Assembly: GCF_016919725.2 (NCBI RefSeq)
Contig: NZ_JAJERH010000039.1
Span: 1-38,907, forward strand
Direction of reading: 5' to 3'
DNA: 38,907 nucleotides
Source: Virgibacillus sp. AGTR
GTDB lineage: Bacteria > Bacillota > Bacilli > Bacillales > Amphibacillaceae
Shown: positions 27,101-36,886 of the stretch, one piece after another
Layout: every line of letters begins with the position of its first letter
Position numbering within the stretch: the stretch's first letter is position 1
Translations under genes and position numbers: made by a program
Notes under the pieces: model-generated
Databases searched by the model: none
What the model saw: the letters and a program-made list of their open reading frames with translations, nothing else
What the model was told of the DNA's origin: nothing

Positions 27101-27955
27101 TTGAAGATACACATCGTACAAAAAGGGGATACACTTTGGGAAATTTCCCAGCAATATGGAGTAGATTTTGAAGAGCTAAAACAGCTTAACAGCCAAATTT
27201 CTAGTCCTGATATGATTATGCCTGGGATGAAGATAAAAATTCCAGGATCCACCAAAGCTGTGAAGCAGACACAAATGCAGCATAAGCCAAAAGAACAAGT
27301 GAAAACACCGTATAAAGATGTTTCTCCAAAGCCGTTACCTGTTATAAAAGAAGATGATAAGGAGAAACAAAAAATGATGAAGCCAGAAATGCCTGTACAT
27401 CAAATGCCACCTATGCCGGCTCAACCAATGATGCAGATGCCGGTTATGGAGCAAGAATTCCAAAATTACACGACTATTAATTTTCCACAAATGCATATGC
27501 CAAAGCAACCTGAGCCAAAGCCTGCTAAGAAAGAGGAGCCTAAAAAAGAAAAACCTCATGTAAAACCAATGCCTCAACCGCAGGTACCTATGGTGCCATT
27601 ATGCTGTTATGTGATGGATCCTTGTTATCCACCAGTACCATTTCAAATGATGGGGCCAGCTCCACAGGGATATTACGGCGCGCCACACCACGGTTACCCA
27701 ATGCCACAAGTACAGGGTGCAATGTACGGCCAAGACAAAGATTGTGGATGTGGTGGTTCAGGTTCTCACGAAATGTATAGGAATCCAGAGTATCAAGTCC
27801 CGCCACAATCACAGCAACCAACTAGTCAATCACCTAACCTTTATCCACCTTTAGGGCAAGAAATGTACCAGTCTCCTCATCCAATGCCACCTGGTTATAT
27901 GCCTTATGCAAATCTAAATAACCAGTCCGCTAATGGAAATTCTCAAGGTGAATAG
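27101..27955 (+). CDS. safA: SafA-like spore coat assembly protein
   Basis: Inner-coat morphogenetic protein that in B. subtilis binds SpoVID and the cortex through its LysM domain. 284 aa (B. subtilis about 387). The LysM domain spans residues 2-46 (KIHIVQKGDTLWEISQQYGV to MPGMKIKIPG). A long Pro/Met/Gln/Lys-rich region follows, with a Cys-bearing stretch (CCYVMDPCYPPVP, then DCGCGGSG), typical of coat scaffold proteins. TTG start with AAAGGAG 11 bases upstream. Its 3' end overlaps the next gene by 23 bases. SpoVID, its presumed partner, is also in this window. Confidence 0.92.
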   Translation: MKIHIVQKGDTLWEISQQYGVDFEELKQLNSQISSPDMIMPGMKIKIPGSTKAVKQTQMQHKPKEQVKTPYKDVSPKPLPVIKEDDKEKQKMMKPEMPVHQMPPMPAQPMMQMPVMEQEFQNYTTINFPQMHMPKQPEPKPAKKEEPKKEKPHVKPMPQPQVPMVPLCCYVMDPCYPPVPFQMMGPAPQGYYGAPHHGYPMPQVQGAMYGQDKDCGCGGSGSHEMYRNPEYQVPPQSQQPTSQSPNLYPPLGQEMYQSPHPMPPGYMPYANLNNQSANGNSQGE

Positions 27956-28907
27956 AAAAATTAGAAGAGACGAAAGTTATTATCGTCTCTCTTCTTTTTT
28001 GTCCCAAGTAGGTGGTATAGAAGTTAAAGCTATTCAGAAAATAAAAAAATCTACAGTATACCTTGTTAAAACTAGTAATCAGAAGCTAATTTTAAAAAAG
28101 CATTCTAACAAAGGGAATGTTTTAAAGCAATGGGGGTTTTTTGAAAAAGTTAATAGTCCGTTCATTAATTCGTTTTCTCATTTCCCAAATGGCAAGCTAT
28201 ACCTTGAAGAAGATGAAGGAGTTTGGACCATAGCAGCATACATTATTGGCGAAAAGTTACATTACAAAAATGAGCAGGATCGAATAAAAGCGGTTTATTG
28301 TTTGAAACAATTTCATAAAACAGCACGTAATATTCATGTGAATTCAAGATATTTAAATACTACACCTTATTTACATCGGTGGTACCACCGGTTCCATTTA
28401 TTTAAAGAAACGAAGCCCATATTTGAAGCATACAATTATAGGGAACTTTATACGGATATCGTGAAGACAACAACGCTTCACTTAAAGCGCATTACCCAAT
28501 TTCCTTGGCAGATTTACGAAGAGGATGCTAAGCATAAAGGTCTCTGGATTCATGGTGACGTCGCAGGACATAATTTTATCAATAATAATAATCAGCATAC
28601 AACATTAATTGACTTTGATTTACTACAAAATACAGCACCGTTGTATGATTATATTCAGCTTGGTCAGCGGTTTTTACCCTATCTAAATTGGGATATAAAT
28701 AAATTGATGGCATACGAAATGATAGCTCAGCAGGATCAGAAAGCATGGTTGAATGCGATTTGTATACCAGTAGATATGATGCGTGAATGGCTTCATTTTC
28801 TAAAGAGAAATAAAAATGATAATCCGATATCCGAACTTGTTCGCATGCAAGATTCTTGGGAGAAGCGACAATATTTTTTCAATGATATGAAAATAATGCT
28901 AAAATAA
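27933..28907 (+). CDS. CotS-family kinase-like spore protein with intact phosphotransferase motifs
   Basis: 324 aa with the aminoglycoside-phosphotransferase fold. The catalytic loop HGDVAGHNF (about residue 207) and metal motif LIDFDL (about 227-232) are both intact, in contrast to YsxE. The N-lobe Lys may be in KLILKKH (about 51-57). ATG 27933 lies inside safA with a poor SD, so expression is probably coupled to safA; GTG 27948 is an alternative. Position next to safA suggests a coat protein or coat-modifying kinase (CotS/YtaA/YrzF-like). A small-molecule kinase cannot be excluded. Confidence 0.75.
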   Translation: MEILKVNRKIRRDESYYRLSSFLSQVGGIEVKAIQKIKKSTVYLVKTSNQKLILKKHSNKGNVLKQWGFFEKVNSPFINSFSHFPNGKLYLEEDEGVWTIAAYIIGEKLHYKNEQDRIKAVYCLKQFHKTARNIHVNSRYLNTTPYLHRWYHRFHLFKETKPIFEAYNYRELYTDIVKTTTLHLKRITQFPWQIYEEDAKHKGLWIHGDVAGHNFINNNNQHTTLIDFDLLQNTAPLYDYIQLGQRFLPYLNWDINKLMAYEMIAQQDQKAWLNAICIPVDMMREWLHFLKRNKNDNPISELVRMQDSWEKRQYFFNDMKIMLK

Positions 28908-28941
28908 ATATGGAGGATCAATTTAGCAAGGAGCGATACGA

Positions 28942-29682
28942 ATGGAAAAAGAAGTGAATCAAATAGTTGAATGGCTACGTGACCAAGTAAAATCTGCAGG
29001 TGTAGACGGATTATTAGTAGGAATTAGTGGTGGGATTGATTCAGCTGTTGTTGCGCATTTAATTAAACGTGCTTGTCCTAATAATTCCTTAGGAGTACTT
29101 ATGCCAATTAATACAAGTGAAGTGAATATGCAGGATGCTAGAGCAGTTACGGAAAGCTGTAATTTAAACTCTATCACAGTAGATTTAACGGAAGCTCGTG
29201 AAGCAATGTATTGTAATATCAAAAAAGAATTGAAGGAAAATAAGACATATCAAGAAGACAATACCCGGCTTGCTCAAGCCAATTTAAGTGCTAGGTTACG
29301 TATGAGTACATTGTACACTGTCGCAACACATCATAATTATCTTGTCGTTGGAACGGATAACGCAGCAGAATGGTATACAGGCTATTTTACAAAATATGGT
29401 GATGGTGGTGTCGATATTTTACCAATCGTTGAATTTACGAAGGGGGAAGTGAAGGAATTAGCAGCATATCTAGGTATTCCTCAATCAGTGCTTGATAAGC
29501 AACCGAGTGCAGATTTATGGGAAGGTCAAACAGATGAGAAAGAGATGGGTACTTCCTATGCCAAGATTGATGCTTTTATCAAAGGTGAGTCTATTCCTGA
29601 ACAAGATAAATCAACTATTTTAGCAATGCATAAACGAACAGCTCATAAAAGGGATCCGTTACCACAATTCAAAAGAAATTAG
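28942..29682 (+). CDS. nadE: NH3-dependent NAD+ synthetase
   Basis: Amidates deamido-NAD+ using ammonia; last step of NAD synthesis. 246 aa, the short form without a glutaminase domain. The PP-loop SGGIDSA is at residues 29-35; also ARLRMSTLYTVA, VGTDNAAEWYTGYFTKYGDGG and the KRDPLP near the end. AAGGAG 12 bases upstream of the ATG. Length is slightly shorter than B. subtilis NadE (272) but motifs are complete. Not a sporulation gene despite its neighbours. Confidence 0.95.
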   Translation: MEKEVNQIVEWLRDQVKSAGVDGLLVGISGGIDSAVVAHLIKRACPNNSLGVLMPINTSEVNMQDARAVTESCNLNSITVDLTEAREAMYCNIKKELKENKTYQEDNTRLAQANLSARLRMSTLYTVATHHNYLVVGTDNAAEWYTGYFTKYGDGGVDILPIVEFTKGEVKELAAYLGIPQSVLDKQPSADLWEGQTDEKEMGTSYAKIDAFIKGESIPEQDKSTILAMHKRTAHKRDPLPQFKRN

Positions 29683-29710
29683 TAATTTTTCCTTAAATTA
29701 ACTGTGTAAA

Positions 29711-29749
29711 AATACCTTCCTTATCCAAACTATTAATAAGGGAGGTATT
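29711..29749 (+). promoter_or_regulatory. hairpin that buries the SD of the coxA-like gene
   Basis: AATACCTTCCTTAT (29711-29724) pairs over 14 bases (one G-U) with ATAAGGGAGGTATT (29736-29749), with an 11-base loop. The SD GGGAGG (29740-29745) lies wholly in the 3' arm, 7 bases before ATG 29753. No T run follows, so translation control or transcript processing is likelier than termination. Confidence 0.6.
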
Positions 29750-29752
29750 CCT

Positions 29753-30325
29753 ATGTGGACAAAGAAAGCATTTATAATAGCTGCTTTTTTCACGATGGTT
29801 GCTTGTGCGAATGACAATGGTGCAAACGAAGATGCGCAGCGAGAAATAGATAGAAAAAATACACAGCCTATTCACTATGAGACGAATCAAGAGAAAAAAG
29901 AACGTTTACATGTCCGTGACCAGACTATTGGAGAAAAAGGTGGATATCCGCAGACTCACCAAGATAAAGCAAATGATGCAAACAATAAAAATGGGTACAC
30001 TGATGTATTTACGAATGAAGAAGCGCAAATGATTGCAGAAACGCTGCAAAATAAACGTGAAATTGTACAAGCGCAGGTGGCGTCAACGGACGATCGCATT
30101 ATTGTTGGTGTGATTTTACAAGCGCATGCCAAACAAAAAGATTCTGTCCAGCAAATTAAAAAAGAAGTAAAAAAGCTAGTGCCAAATACGGATAAACAGA
30201 TTATTGTATATACAGATGATATCCATTGGGATCGTATGAAAAACCTCGATGCAAGGCTGAAGGCCAAAAATAATGGAGATAAAATTGAACAATATATCAA
30301 TGAATTTATTAACAATAATAATTGA
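29753..30325 (+). CDS. YhcN/YlaJ-family sporulation lipoprotein (CoxA-like)
   Basis: 190 aa. Lipoprotein signal peptide: MWTKKAFIIAAFFTMVAC with the lipidated Cys at 18, hence surface or intermembrane anchored. A polar, low-complexity linker (about 20-80) precedes the YhcN/YlaJ domain (about 85-185, with NEEAQMIAETLQNKREIVQA and DDIHWDRMKNLDARL). Placement after safA matches coxA (yrbB) of B. subtilis, a cortex-associated spore protein of this family, though nadE and a kinase gene intervene. Orthology is inferred from place and domain. Confidence 0.8.
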   Translation: MWTKKAFIIAAFFTMVACANDNGANEDAQREIDRKNTQPIHYETNQEKKERLHVRDQTIGEKGGYPQTHQDKANDANNKNGYTDVFTNEEAQMIAETLQNKREIVQAQVASTDDRIIVGVILQAHAKQKDSVQQIKKEVKKLVPNTDKQIIVYTDDIHWDRMKNLDARLKAKNNGDKIEQYINEFINNNN

Positions 30326-30374
30326 GGCTGAGACAAACGTAATTAAGAAGCAATAAAAAAAGAACAATAATTAG

Positions 30375-30480
30375 GTACCGCCCCCCTGAAGTTAGAGTAA
30401 AAAATCTAATTTCAGGGGGTGTTTTTGTGGCTAAATATAGTGAAGAATTTAAAGGGAAGGTTGTCACCGAGTATATAGAT
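30375..30480 (+). mobile_element. IS3-family (IS150-like) left-end fragment
   Basis: The left end is recognisable from CCCCCTGAAGTTAGA (30382-30396) pairing with TCTAATTTCAGGGGG (30405-30419), a 15-base stem usual upstream of IS150-group transposase genes. GTG 30427 then opens MAKYSEEFKGKVVTEY, a typical OrfA N-terminus. After about 17 codons the match ends abruptly at the GGGCGTGTTGAGCC repeat; the rest of the element, including DDE orfB, is gone. Confidence 0.7.
30427..30480 (+). pseudogene. truncated IS3-family transposase orfA
   Basis: Only the first 16-18 codons (MAKYSEEFKGKVVTEY) remain. The frame continues through the joined repeat to a stop at 30550-30552, giving a 41-codon chimeric frame with no expected function. 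Confidence 0.65.
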
Positions 30481-30579
30481 GGGCGTGTTGAGCCACGTCC
30501 AGATCCAGCGGCCAGAAACGAGGTGACTTCACGAATCGCCCTACGTTTCTAAATTGGCGCTTGCGCTTTAGTTCTTAGA
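30481..30579 (+). repeat. GGGCGTGTTGAGCC repeat, copy 2
   Basis: Short form of the repeat at 5973-6138: same head (GGGCGTGTTGAGCC, TCCAGCG, CCAGAAAC, GACTTCACGAAT) and tail (CTACGTTTCTAA, GCGCTTGCGCTTT, GTTCTTAG). It joins directly to the IS fragment. Confidence 0.7.
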
Positions 30580-30919
30580 ATAATTAATATAGCAACTGAA
30601 ATATCCTTGAAAAAAAGAACGCTTTTTCAGTGTGTGATGTATCGCTAACGAAGCCTTCCTTATCTAGCGGGAATAGCACGAGTCAGAAGACTCACTTGGT
30701 AACGTGTTTTTCTTTACCAAGATAGCTGAGTCCGTGCTCGCGGAAAGCAAGTATATTTTCATGGTACATCGATGATATTCCTGTTAATAACATGATTATT
30801 CATATTTTGAGTAATGAAGTTGTGTTTTGTCTCCACCTTTTTCTTTTGTCAAAACCTTTAAGAAAGCCTATTTTTTTGTTATAGTAATAAAGGAAATTTC
30901 TAGAGAGGAGAATGTCCTC

Positions 30920-31651
30920 ATGGCTGGTCATTCTAAATGGAAAAATATTCAAAGACGTAAAAATGCACAAGACGCAAAAAAAGGAAAAATCTTTATGCGT
31001 CATGCAAAAGATATTTATACGGCTGCTAAACAGGGTGGCGGTGATCTGTCAACGAATGCTAGTCTTCGGTTAGCAGTAGATAAAGCAAAAGCAGATAATA
31101 TGCCGAATGATAATATAGATCGAGCAATTAAAAAAGCTACAGGTACTTTAGATGGTGCTAGTTTTGAAGAGATCACATATGAAGGCTATGGCCCTGGTGG
31201 AGTAGCGGTCATTGTCAATGTATTAACAGATAATAAAAACAGAACAGCAGCAGATATACGTCATGCTTTTAAAAAGCATAATGGTAACCTAGGAGAAAAT
31301 GGTAGTGTGTCATTTATGTTTGATCGTAAAGGGTATATTGTTATCTCGAATGAAGACGGATCGATTGATGAGGATGAATTAACACTGGAAGCATTAGAAG
31401 GAGGAGCTGAAGATATAAGTAGCGAAGAAGATGCTTACGAAATATTTACATCTCCAGAAGAATTCCAAGCTGTTGTTGCTCATTTGCAGGAATCGGGCTT
31501 TCAAATTGCTGATTCCGAAGTAACATTAATTCCGCAGACATACAGCTCTTTAGCAGAGAATGATGAATCAAATATGTTAAATCTAATTGAAACGTTAGAA
31601 GAAAATGAAGATGTTCAAGACATTCATCATAATCTGGAAGTTACAGACTAA
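30920..31651 (+). CDS. yebC: YebC/PmpR-family protein (YrbC)
   Basis: 243 aa. ATG 30920 ([18 protein letters not shown]) follows GAGAGGAG; an upstream in-frame extension from 30827 runs into repeat sequence. Three-domain YebC family: signature GHSKWKNI at the start, GPGGVAVIV (about 91-99) and LTEDNKNR-like segment [20 protein letters not shown]. Some members regulate transcription; recent work links others to translation of proline-rich stretches. In B. subtilis yrbC lies near safA-coxA, as here. Confidence 0.96.
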   Translation: MAGHSKWKNIQRRKNAQDAKKGKIFMRHAKDIYTAAKQGGGDLSTNASLRLAVDKAKADNMPNDNIDRAIKKATGTLDGASFEEITYEGYGPGGVAVIVNVLTDNKNRTAADIRHAFKKHNGNLGENGSVSFMFDRKGYIVISNEDGSIDEDELTLEALEGGAEDISSEEDAYEIFTSPEEFQAVVAHLQESGFQIADSEVTLIPQTYSSLAENDESNMLNLIETLEENEDVQDIHHNLEVTD

Positions 31652-31657
31652 GAATTA

Positions 31658-31691
31658 AAACTTCTATTTCTTTACGAAGGAATAGAAGTTT
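31658..31691 (+). terminator. hairpin between yebC and ruvA
   Basis: AAACTTCTATTTCTT (31658-31672) pairs with AAGGAATAGAAGTTT (31677-31691), one G-U, TACG-type tetraloop. The T run is short (GTTTATTC), so partial termination is likely. Confidence 0.65.
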
Positions 31692-31743
31692 ATTCATTTA
31701 TAGCTACTTATGATAAAATGAATGAAGAGAAGGAGTAGGATAA

Positions 31744-32343
31744 ATGATAGCTTATATTAAAGGAATACTTACATATATACAAGATGATTCAATAATTGTT
31801 GATGTTCAAGGGGTTGGTTACGAGATCATATGTGCGAATCCTTTTGTATTTCAGTCTTTTGAACATAATGAAGTATTTGTTTATACATATCATCATGTTC
31901 GAGAAGATACACAATTATTATATGGGTTTAAGAACGAAGAAGAGAAATATCTATTTACTAAGCTAATCTCGGTGTCAGGAATTGGACCAAAAGGTGCATT
32001 AGCGATTTTAGCTTCGGTTGATGTGGCTGGATTTGCAGCTGCAATCGAAAGAGAAGACGATGCATTTTTAACCAGCTTTCCAGGAATCGGTAAGAAAACG
32101 GCGCGTCAAATTATTTTGGACTTAAAAGGAAAGTTAACGGTTGCTGTCGATTATAGCTCTGCAACCGAGTCGGCCTTCAAGCAAAATAAGAATGAAATGC
32201 TTGTACAAGAAGCACAGGAAGCTTTGAAAGCACTGGGGTATACAGAAAAAGAAATAAAAACGGTTATACCAACATTACAAAAAGAAAATACGTTGAATAC
32301 AGACGAATTAATCCGAAAAGCTTTGGGATTACTAATGAAATAG
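31744..32343 (+). CDS. ruvA: Holliday junction helicase subunit RuvA
   Basis: Binds Holliday junctions and loads RuvB. 199 aa. N-terminal OB fold (MIAYIKGILTYIQDDSIIVD), then the helix-hairpin-helix pair (LISVSGIGPKGALAIL and TSFPGIGKKTARQIILDL, about 75-130). The C-terminal three-helix domain (about 150-199, EAQEALKALGYTEKEI) contacts RuvB. GAAGGAG upstream. ruvB starts 18 bases later. bofC, upstream of ruvA in B. subtilis, is not seen. Confidence 0.98.
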   Translation: MIAYIKGILTYIQDDSIIVDVQGVGYEIICANPFVFQSFEHNEVFVYTYHHVREDTQLLYGFKNEEEKYLFTKLISVSGIGPKGALAILASVDVAGFAAAIEREDDAFLTSFPGIGKKTARQIILDLKGKLTVAVDYSSATESAFKQNKNEMLVQEAQEALKALGYTEKEIKTVIPTLQKENTLNTDELIRKALGLLMK

Positions 32344-32361
32344 TAGAGGAGGGAGATAATA

Positions 32362-33375
32362 ATGGAAGAACGTGTAGTCACTGGAGAGTTTCAAGAGGAA
32401 GATTCCTCTGTCGAGCTGAATCTTCGTCCAACTACGTTATCACAGTATATTGGTCAGCAGAAAGTAAAGGAAAATTTAAGTATATTTATTCAAGCTGCAA
32501 AGATGCGAGAAGAGCCTCTCGATCATGTACTACTATATGGACCACCAGGGTTGGGAAAGACAACGCTTGCTGCTATCATCGCAAATGAGATGGGTGTTCA
32601 ATTTCGATCCACATCTGGACCAGCAATTGAACGGGCAGGAGATCTTGCTGCTATATTATCATCATTAGAACCTGGGGACGTATTGTTTATCGATGAAATT
32701 CACCGACTTCCTCGCTCTGTCGAGGAAGTATTATATCCTGCCATGGAAGATTTTTTTCTCGATATTGTTATTGGAACTGGACCAAGTGCTCGTTCTGTAA
32801 GAATTGATTTACCTCCTTTTACGTTAGTCGGAGCTACGACTAGAGCTGGGCTATTATCCGCACCGTTACGCGACCGTTTTGGTGTATTAAGTAGACTTGA
32901 ATTTTACGAGGCAAAGGATCTGTGTGCAATTATTGAACGAACAGCTGAAATATTTAACACATCCATATCGCAAGCCGCAGCTGTTGAAGTTGCTCGACGT
33001 TCTAGAGGAACGCCGAGGATTGCTAATCGCTTACTAAAGCGAATCCGTGATATTTCCCAAGTTAAAGGGGAAGAGGAAATTAGCATTGATACGACAGGTG
33101 AAGCTTTAGAAATGCTACAAGTAGACAAAGAAGGATTAGATCATATTGATCATAAGCTTTTAAAGGGAATCATTCATAGCTTTCAAGGAGGACCAGTAGG
33201 CTTAGATACAATTGCTGCAACAATTGGAGAAGAATCACAAACGATTGAAGATGTATATGAGCCATACTTATTACAAATTGGTTTCATTCAGCGAACTCCT
33301 CGGGGAAGAGTCGCAACACCAAAGGCTTACGAACACTTTGGTCTAAAGGTAGCGGATGAAAATGAACATCGGTAA
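32362..33375 (+). CDS. ruvB: Holliday junction helicase motor RuvB
   Basis: AAA+ hexameric motor for branch migration. 337 aa. Walker [10 protein letters not shown] at residues 60-68, Walker [10 protein letters not shown] (about 110), sensor 1 [18 protein letters not shown], and the C-terminal winged helix ([20 protein letters not shown]). AGGAGGGAG upstream of ATG. The 3' end overlaps the next small gene by 20 bases. Confidence 0.98.
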   Translation: MEERVVTGEFQEEDSSVELNLRPTTLSQYIGQQKVKENLSIFIQAAKMREEPLDHVLLYGPPGLGKTTLAAIIANEMGVQFRSTSGPAIERAGDLAAILSSLEPGDVLFIDEIHRLPRSVEEVLYPAMEDFFLDIVIGTGPSARSVRIDLPPFTLVGATTRAGLLSAPLRDRFGVLSRLEFYEAKDLCAIIERTAEIFNTSISQAAAVEVARRSRGTPRIANRLLKRIRDISQVKGEEEISIDTTGEALEMLQVDKEGLDHIDHKLLKGIIHSFQGGPVGLDTIAATIGEESQTIEDVYEPYLLQIGFIQRTPRGRVATPKAYEHFGLKVADENEHR

Positions 33376-33559
33376 ACTATTTATTCTGCTTGGTTTACTC
33401 TTCCTTGTCATTGGAATTATTTGGACCATTATTGGTAAATTACCAGGTGATATTACGATTAAAAAGGGGAATTTTGTTTTTCATTTCCCAATCGTAACTT
33501 CTATAACAGTCAGTATTATACTAACACTTTTATTTTACATCTTTGGCAAGTTTCGCTAA
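33356..33559 (+). CDS. DUF2905-family small membrane protein
   Basis: 67 aa. ATG 33356 lies inside the ruvB end, with AAAGGT 5 bases upstream. Two transmembrane segments (about 7-27 and 47-65) flank the family motif [20 protein letters not shown]. Commonly found between ruvB and queA in Bacillales. Function unknown; the overlap implies translational coupling to ruvB. Confidence 0.88.
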   Translation: MKMNIGKLFILLGLLFLVIGIIWTIIGKLPGDITIKKGNFVFHFPIVTSITVSIILTLLFYIFGKFR

Positions 33560-33580
33560 ACATAGGTAAGGAGATTAAGG

Positions 33581-34615
33581 ATGAATATTGATGAGTTTGA
33601 TTTTGATTTACCAGAAGAACTGATAGCACAGACACCATTGAAAGATCGATCAGCTTCAAGGCTACTGGTATTAGATAGGCAAAGTGGAGATATAGAGCAT
33701 CAACAGTTTATAGATATCAAAAACTATTTTAAAAAAGGAGATTGCTTGGTATTAAATGATACACGAGTACTGCCTGCACGTTTACATGGTATGAAAGAAG
33801 AGACTGGAGCAAGTGTAGAAATTTTGCTATTACATCAAACAGATAACGATGCTTGGGAAGTACTGGCAAAGCCAGCTAAAAAAGTAAAAATAGGAACGGA
33901 GATCATTTTTGGTGACGGACAACTGAAAGCTACGTGTACGGGATTAAAGGATCATGGTGGCCGAATTGTTGAATTTACCTATGAGGGGATCTTCTATGAA
34001 GTACTGGAGGGCTTAGGAGAAATGCCCTTGCCGCCATATATTAAAGAACAATTGCCAGATCAGGAGAAGGAAAGGTATCAGACTGTGTACGCAAAGGAGG
34101 AAGGATCAGCTGCTGCACCAACGGCAGGATTACATTTTACAAAAGAATTGTTAGATGAGTTGCAAGAAATGGGAGTTATTATAACTTTTATTACCTTACA
34201 CGTAGGGTTAGGTACTTTCCGACCAGTTAGCGTAGATAATGTTGAAGAACATAAAATGCATGCTGAGTTTTATCATATGACTAAAGAAACAGCAGATATT
34301 CTTAATCATGTAAAAGAAAGTAACGGAAGAATTATTTCCGTTGGTACTACCTCTACAAGAACATTAGAAACAATTGCTAGAGATAACAGTGGTGTATTCA
34401 CGGAAACAAGTGGGTGGACAGATATATTTATATATCCACCTTATGAATTTAAAGCCATAAATGGTTTAATTACAAACTTTCATTTGCCAAAATCTACGCT
34501 AATTATGCTGATTAGCGCATTTGCCGATAAAAATAAAGTCTTAAAAGCATACCAAGAAGCGGTAGATCAAAGATATCGATTTTTTAGCTTTGGTGATGCC
34601 ATGTTAATTATATAA
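33581..34615 (+). CDS. queA: S-adenosylmethionine:tRNA ribosyltransferase-isomerase
   Basis: Transfers and isomerises the ribosyl group of SAM onto preQ1 in tRNA to make epoxyqueuosine. 344 aa. [21 protein letters not shown] at the start region, [30 protein letters not shown] and [18 protein letters not shown] are all family blocks. AAGGAG upstream. It precedes tgt by 20 bases; together they complete the tRNA steps of queuosine synthesis. Confidence 0.98.
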   Translation: MNIDEFDFDLPEELIAQTPLKDRSASRLLVLDRQSGDIEHQQFIDIKNYFKKGDCLVLNDTRVLPARLHGMKEETGASVEILLLHQTDNDAWEVLAKPAKKVKIGTEIIFGDGQLKATCTGLKDHGGRIVEFTYEGIFYEVLEGLGEMPLPPYIKEQLPDQEKERYQTVYAKEEGSAAAPTAGLHFTKELLDELQEMGVIITFITLHVGLGTFRPVSVDNVEEHKMHAEFYHMTKETADILNHVKESNGRIISVGTTSTRTLETIARDNSGVFTETSGWTDIFIYPPYEFKAINGLITNFHLPKSTLIMLISAFADKNKVLKAYQEAVDQRYRFFSFGDAMLII

Positions 34616-34620
34616 ACTAA

Positions 34621-35775
<1,155 letters not shown>

Positions 35776-35799
35776 TAATTTGAAAGGAGGAATTCAATA

Positions 35800-36057
35800 A
35801 TGGAAATGCTTGTTTCTTTATTACCTATTATCCTGATGTTTGTTATTTTCTACTTCTTGCTAATACGTCCTCAGCAAAAACGTCAAAAGCAAGTGAGACA
35901 AATGCAGTCAGACTTACAAAAGGGAGACACGGTAATTACAATTGGTGGCTTTCATGGTGAGATTCACGCTATGGATGAAAACACAGTAGTTATACAAGGC
36001 GGTGACGGTTCAAAGCTTACGTATGACCGTTCTGCGATTCGTGAAGTAAAACAATAA
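35800..36057 (+). CDS. yajC: preprotein translocase subunit YajC
   Basis: 85 aa. One N-terminal transmembrane segment (about 4-22, LVSLLPIILMFVIFYFLLI), then RPQQKRQKQ and a soluble domain with KGDTVITIGGFHGEI. Accessory to SecYEG/SecDF in the plasma membrane. AAAGGAGG lies 11 bases upstream. Usual place after tgt (yrbF in B. subtilis). Confidence 0.95.
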   Translation: MEMLVSLLPIILMFVIFYFLLIRPQQKRQKQVRQMQSDLQKGDTVITIGGFHGEIHAMDENTVVIQGGDGSKLTYDRSAIREVKQ

Positions 36058-36080
36058 GACTAGCCTATAAACTCGTCGGG

Positions 36081-36109
36081 TAAGCAATAGACAAAGTGTC
36101 TGTTGCTTA
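36081..36109 (+). other. 13-bp hairpin after yajC
   Basis: TAAGCAATAGACA (36081-36093) pairs with TGTCTGTTGCTTA (36097-36109), one G-U, 3-base loop, no T run. It may protect the transcript 3' end or pause transcription. Confidence 0.5.
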
Positions 36110-36149
36110 TACCATGAGAAATGTAGAAAGTAAAATGGATACATAATAT

Positions 36150-36192
36150 AAAGGACAGCACACCGTGATAAATGTTTGGTGTGCTGTCCTTT
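36150..36192 (+). terminator. bidirectional terminator
   Basis: AAAGGACAGCACACC (36150-36164) pairs perfectly with GGTGTGCTGTCCTTT (36178-36192). A- and T-rich flanks let it serve both the queA-tgt-yajC side and the convergent minus-strand gene. Confidence 0.8.
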
Positions 36193-36359
36193 ACTTATCG
36201 GGAAGTATTCTTTTTAAGCTTAGATATAAGCCGTTTCTTGAAAAATGGATTGTTTATAATGCCTGTTATTAAAGACAACAGCATTCATGCGACAGGATAA
36301 TGGCAAAAGTAAATCCGCTTGGACTTATTATCAAAACGGATGTACTTGTCTCAACGAAA

Positions 36360-36746
36360 TTAGTTTTCAGTTGGCTGTGGTCCAACGATATTAACACCAA
36401 CCGACCCACCGAGCAAAGCTGCTGCAATATACCCCATATGATGTAGCGACTGTTCTAATGTAAATCCTTGTTGATAGCCTAAGTATTGAACTAGAAAAAT
36501 GAATAGCGTGAAACCAACACCGGTGACAGATCCGATCATCCATCCTTTTTCCTTTCCTTTCATTCCGGCAGCCATCCCACCAATAAAGAGCGAGAGCAAA
36601 CCAATAATGAGAGTAACCCACGATAACGTAGGTTCATTAAATGAGGTAAATCGAAGTAATAAAGCCAAAATAAAGCTAGCTACCAGTATTAAGCCTAATA
36701 CGGTAATCCATCCGTATAATAATGCTGTAACATGTTGTTTGTGCAC
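36360..36746 (-). CDS. TIGR04086-type membrane protein (YrzE-like)
   Basis: 128 aa read from GTG 36746, 7 bases after AAAGGAGA; an in-frame TTG at 36764 overlaps that SD. Four hydrophobic segments are visible (about 8-31, 45-62, 72-92 and 104-122) with GGMAAGMKGKEKGW between the second and third. The family is found next to yajC in many Bacillales; function unknown. Orientation opposite to yajC is notable. Confidence 0.75.
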   Translation of the reverse strand: MHKQHVTALLYGWITVLGLILVASFILALLLRFTSFNEPTLSWVTLIIGLLSLFIGGMAAGMKGKEKGWMIGSVTGVGFTLFIFLVQYLGYQQGFTLEQSLHHMGYIAAALLGGSVGVNIVGPQPTEN

Positions 36747-36886
36747 CCTGATCTCTCCTTTCAAGATTGTCCACTTAATTAATCGTATTCATAAACAAAA
36801 AATAATAGACGAAAAATATTTTGTTATTTTCTAACATATAGTGTATTAAGGCGTGTAAAAGTGGAAGAAAGGAAAGCAGGTGTAAG

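Larger units (their letters stand above)
30324..30842 (-). repeat. GGCTGGGACAAAA repeat, copy 2, inverted and interrupted
   Basis: Left part 30324-30373 (GAGGCTGAGACAAA, AGCAATAAAAAA) matches the inverted end of copy 1. Right part about 30586-30842 matches its body in reverse, including TAGCAACTGAAATA, AGCACGAGTC, the hairpin GGTAA/TTACC (30698-30718), CATATTTTGAGTAATGAAG and terminal TTTTGTCTCCACC. About 210 bases of foreign sequence sit between (IS fragment plus second repeat). About 60 extra bases (30602-30665) are not in copy 1. Confidence 0.75.
30326..30919. other. gene-free mosaic before yebC
   Basis: 594 bases with no complete gene: an interrupted GGCTGGGACAAAA repeat containing an IS3-family left-end fragment and a GGGCGTGTTGAGCC repeat. 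A candidate extended -10 promoter for yebC, TGTTATAGT (30877-30885), follows the mosaic. Confidence 0.7.
36058..36359. other. interval after yajC
   Basis: 302 bases between yajC and the end of the convergent membrane gene. It holds the two hairpins listed below and otherwise AT-rich DNA. Confidence 0.6.

Noticed and set aside
30427-30552. 41-codon chimeric frame (IS OrfA start fused to repeat)
   Set aside because: Only the first 17 codons match a transposase; the rest is repeat sequence read through by chance.
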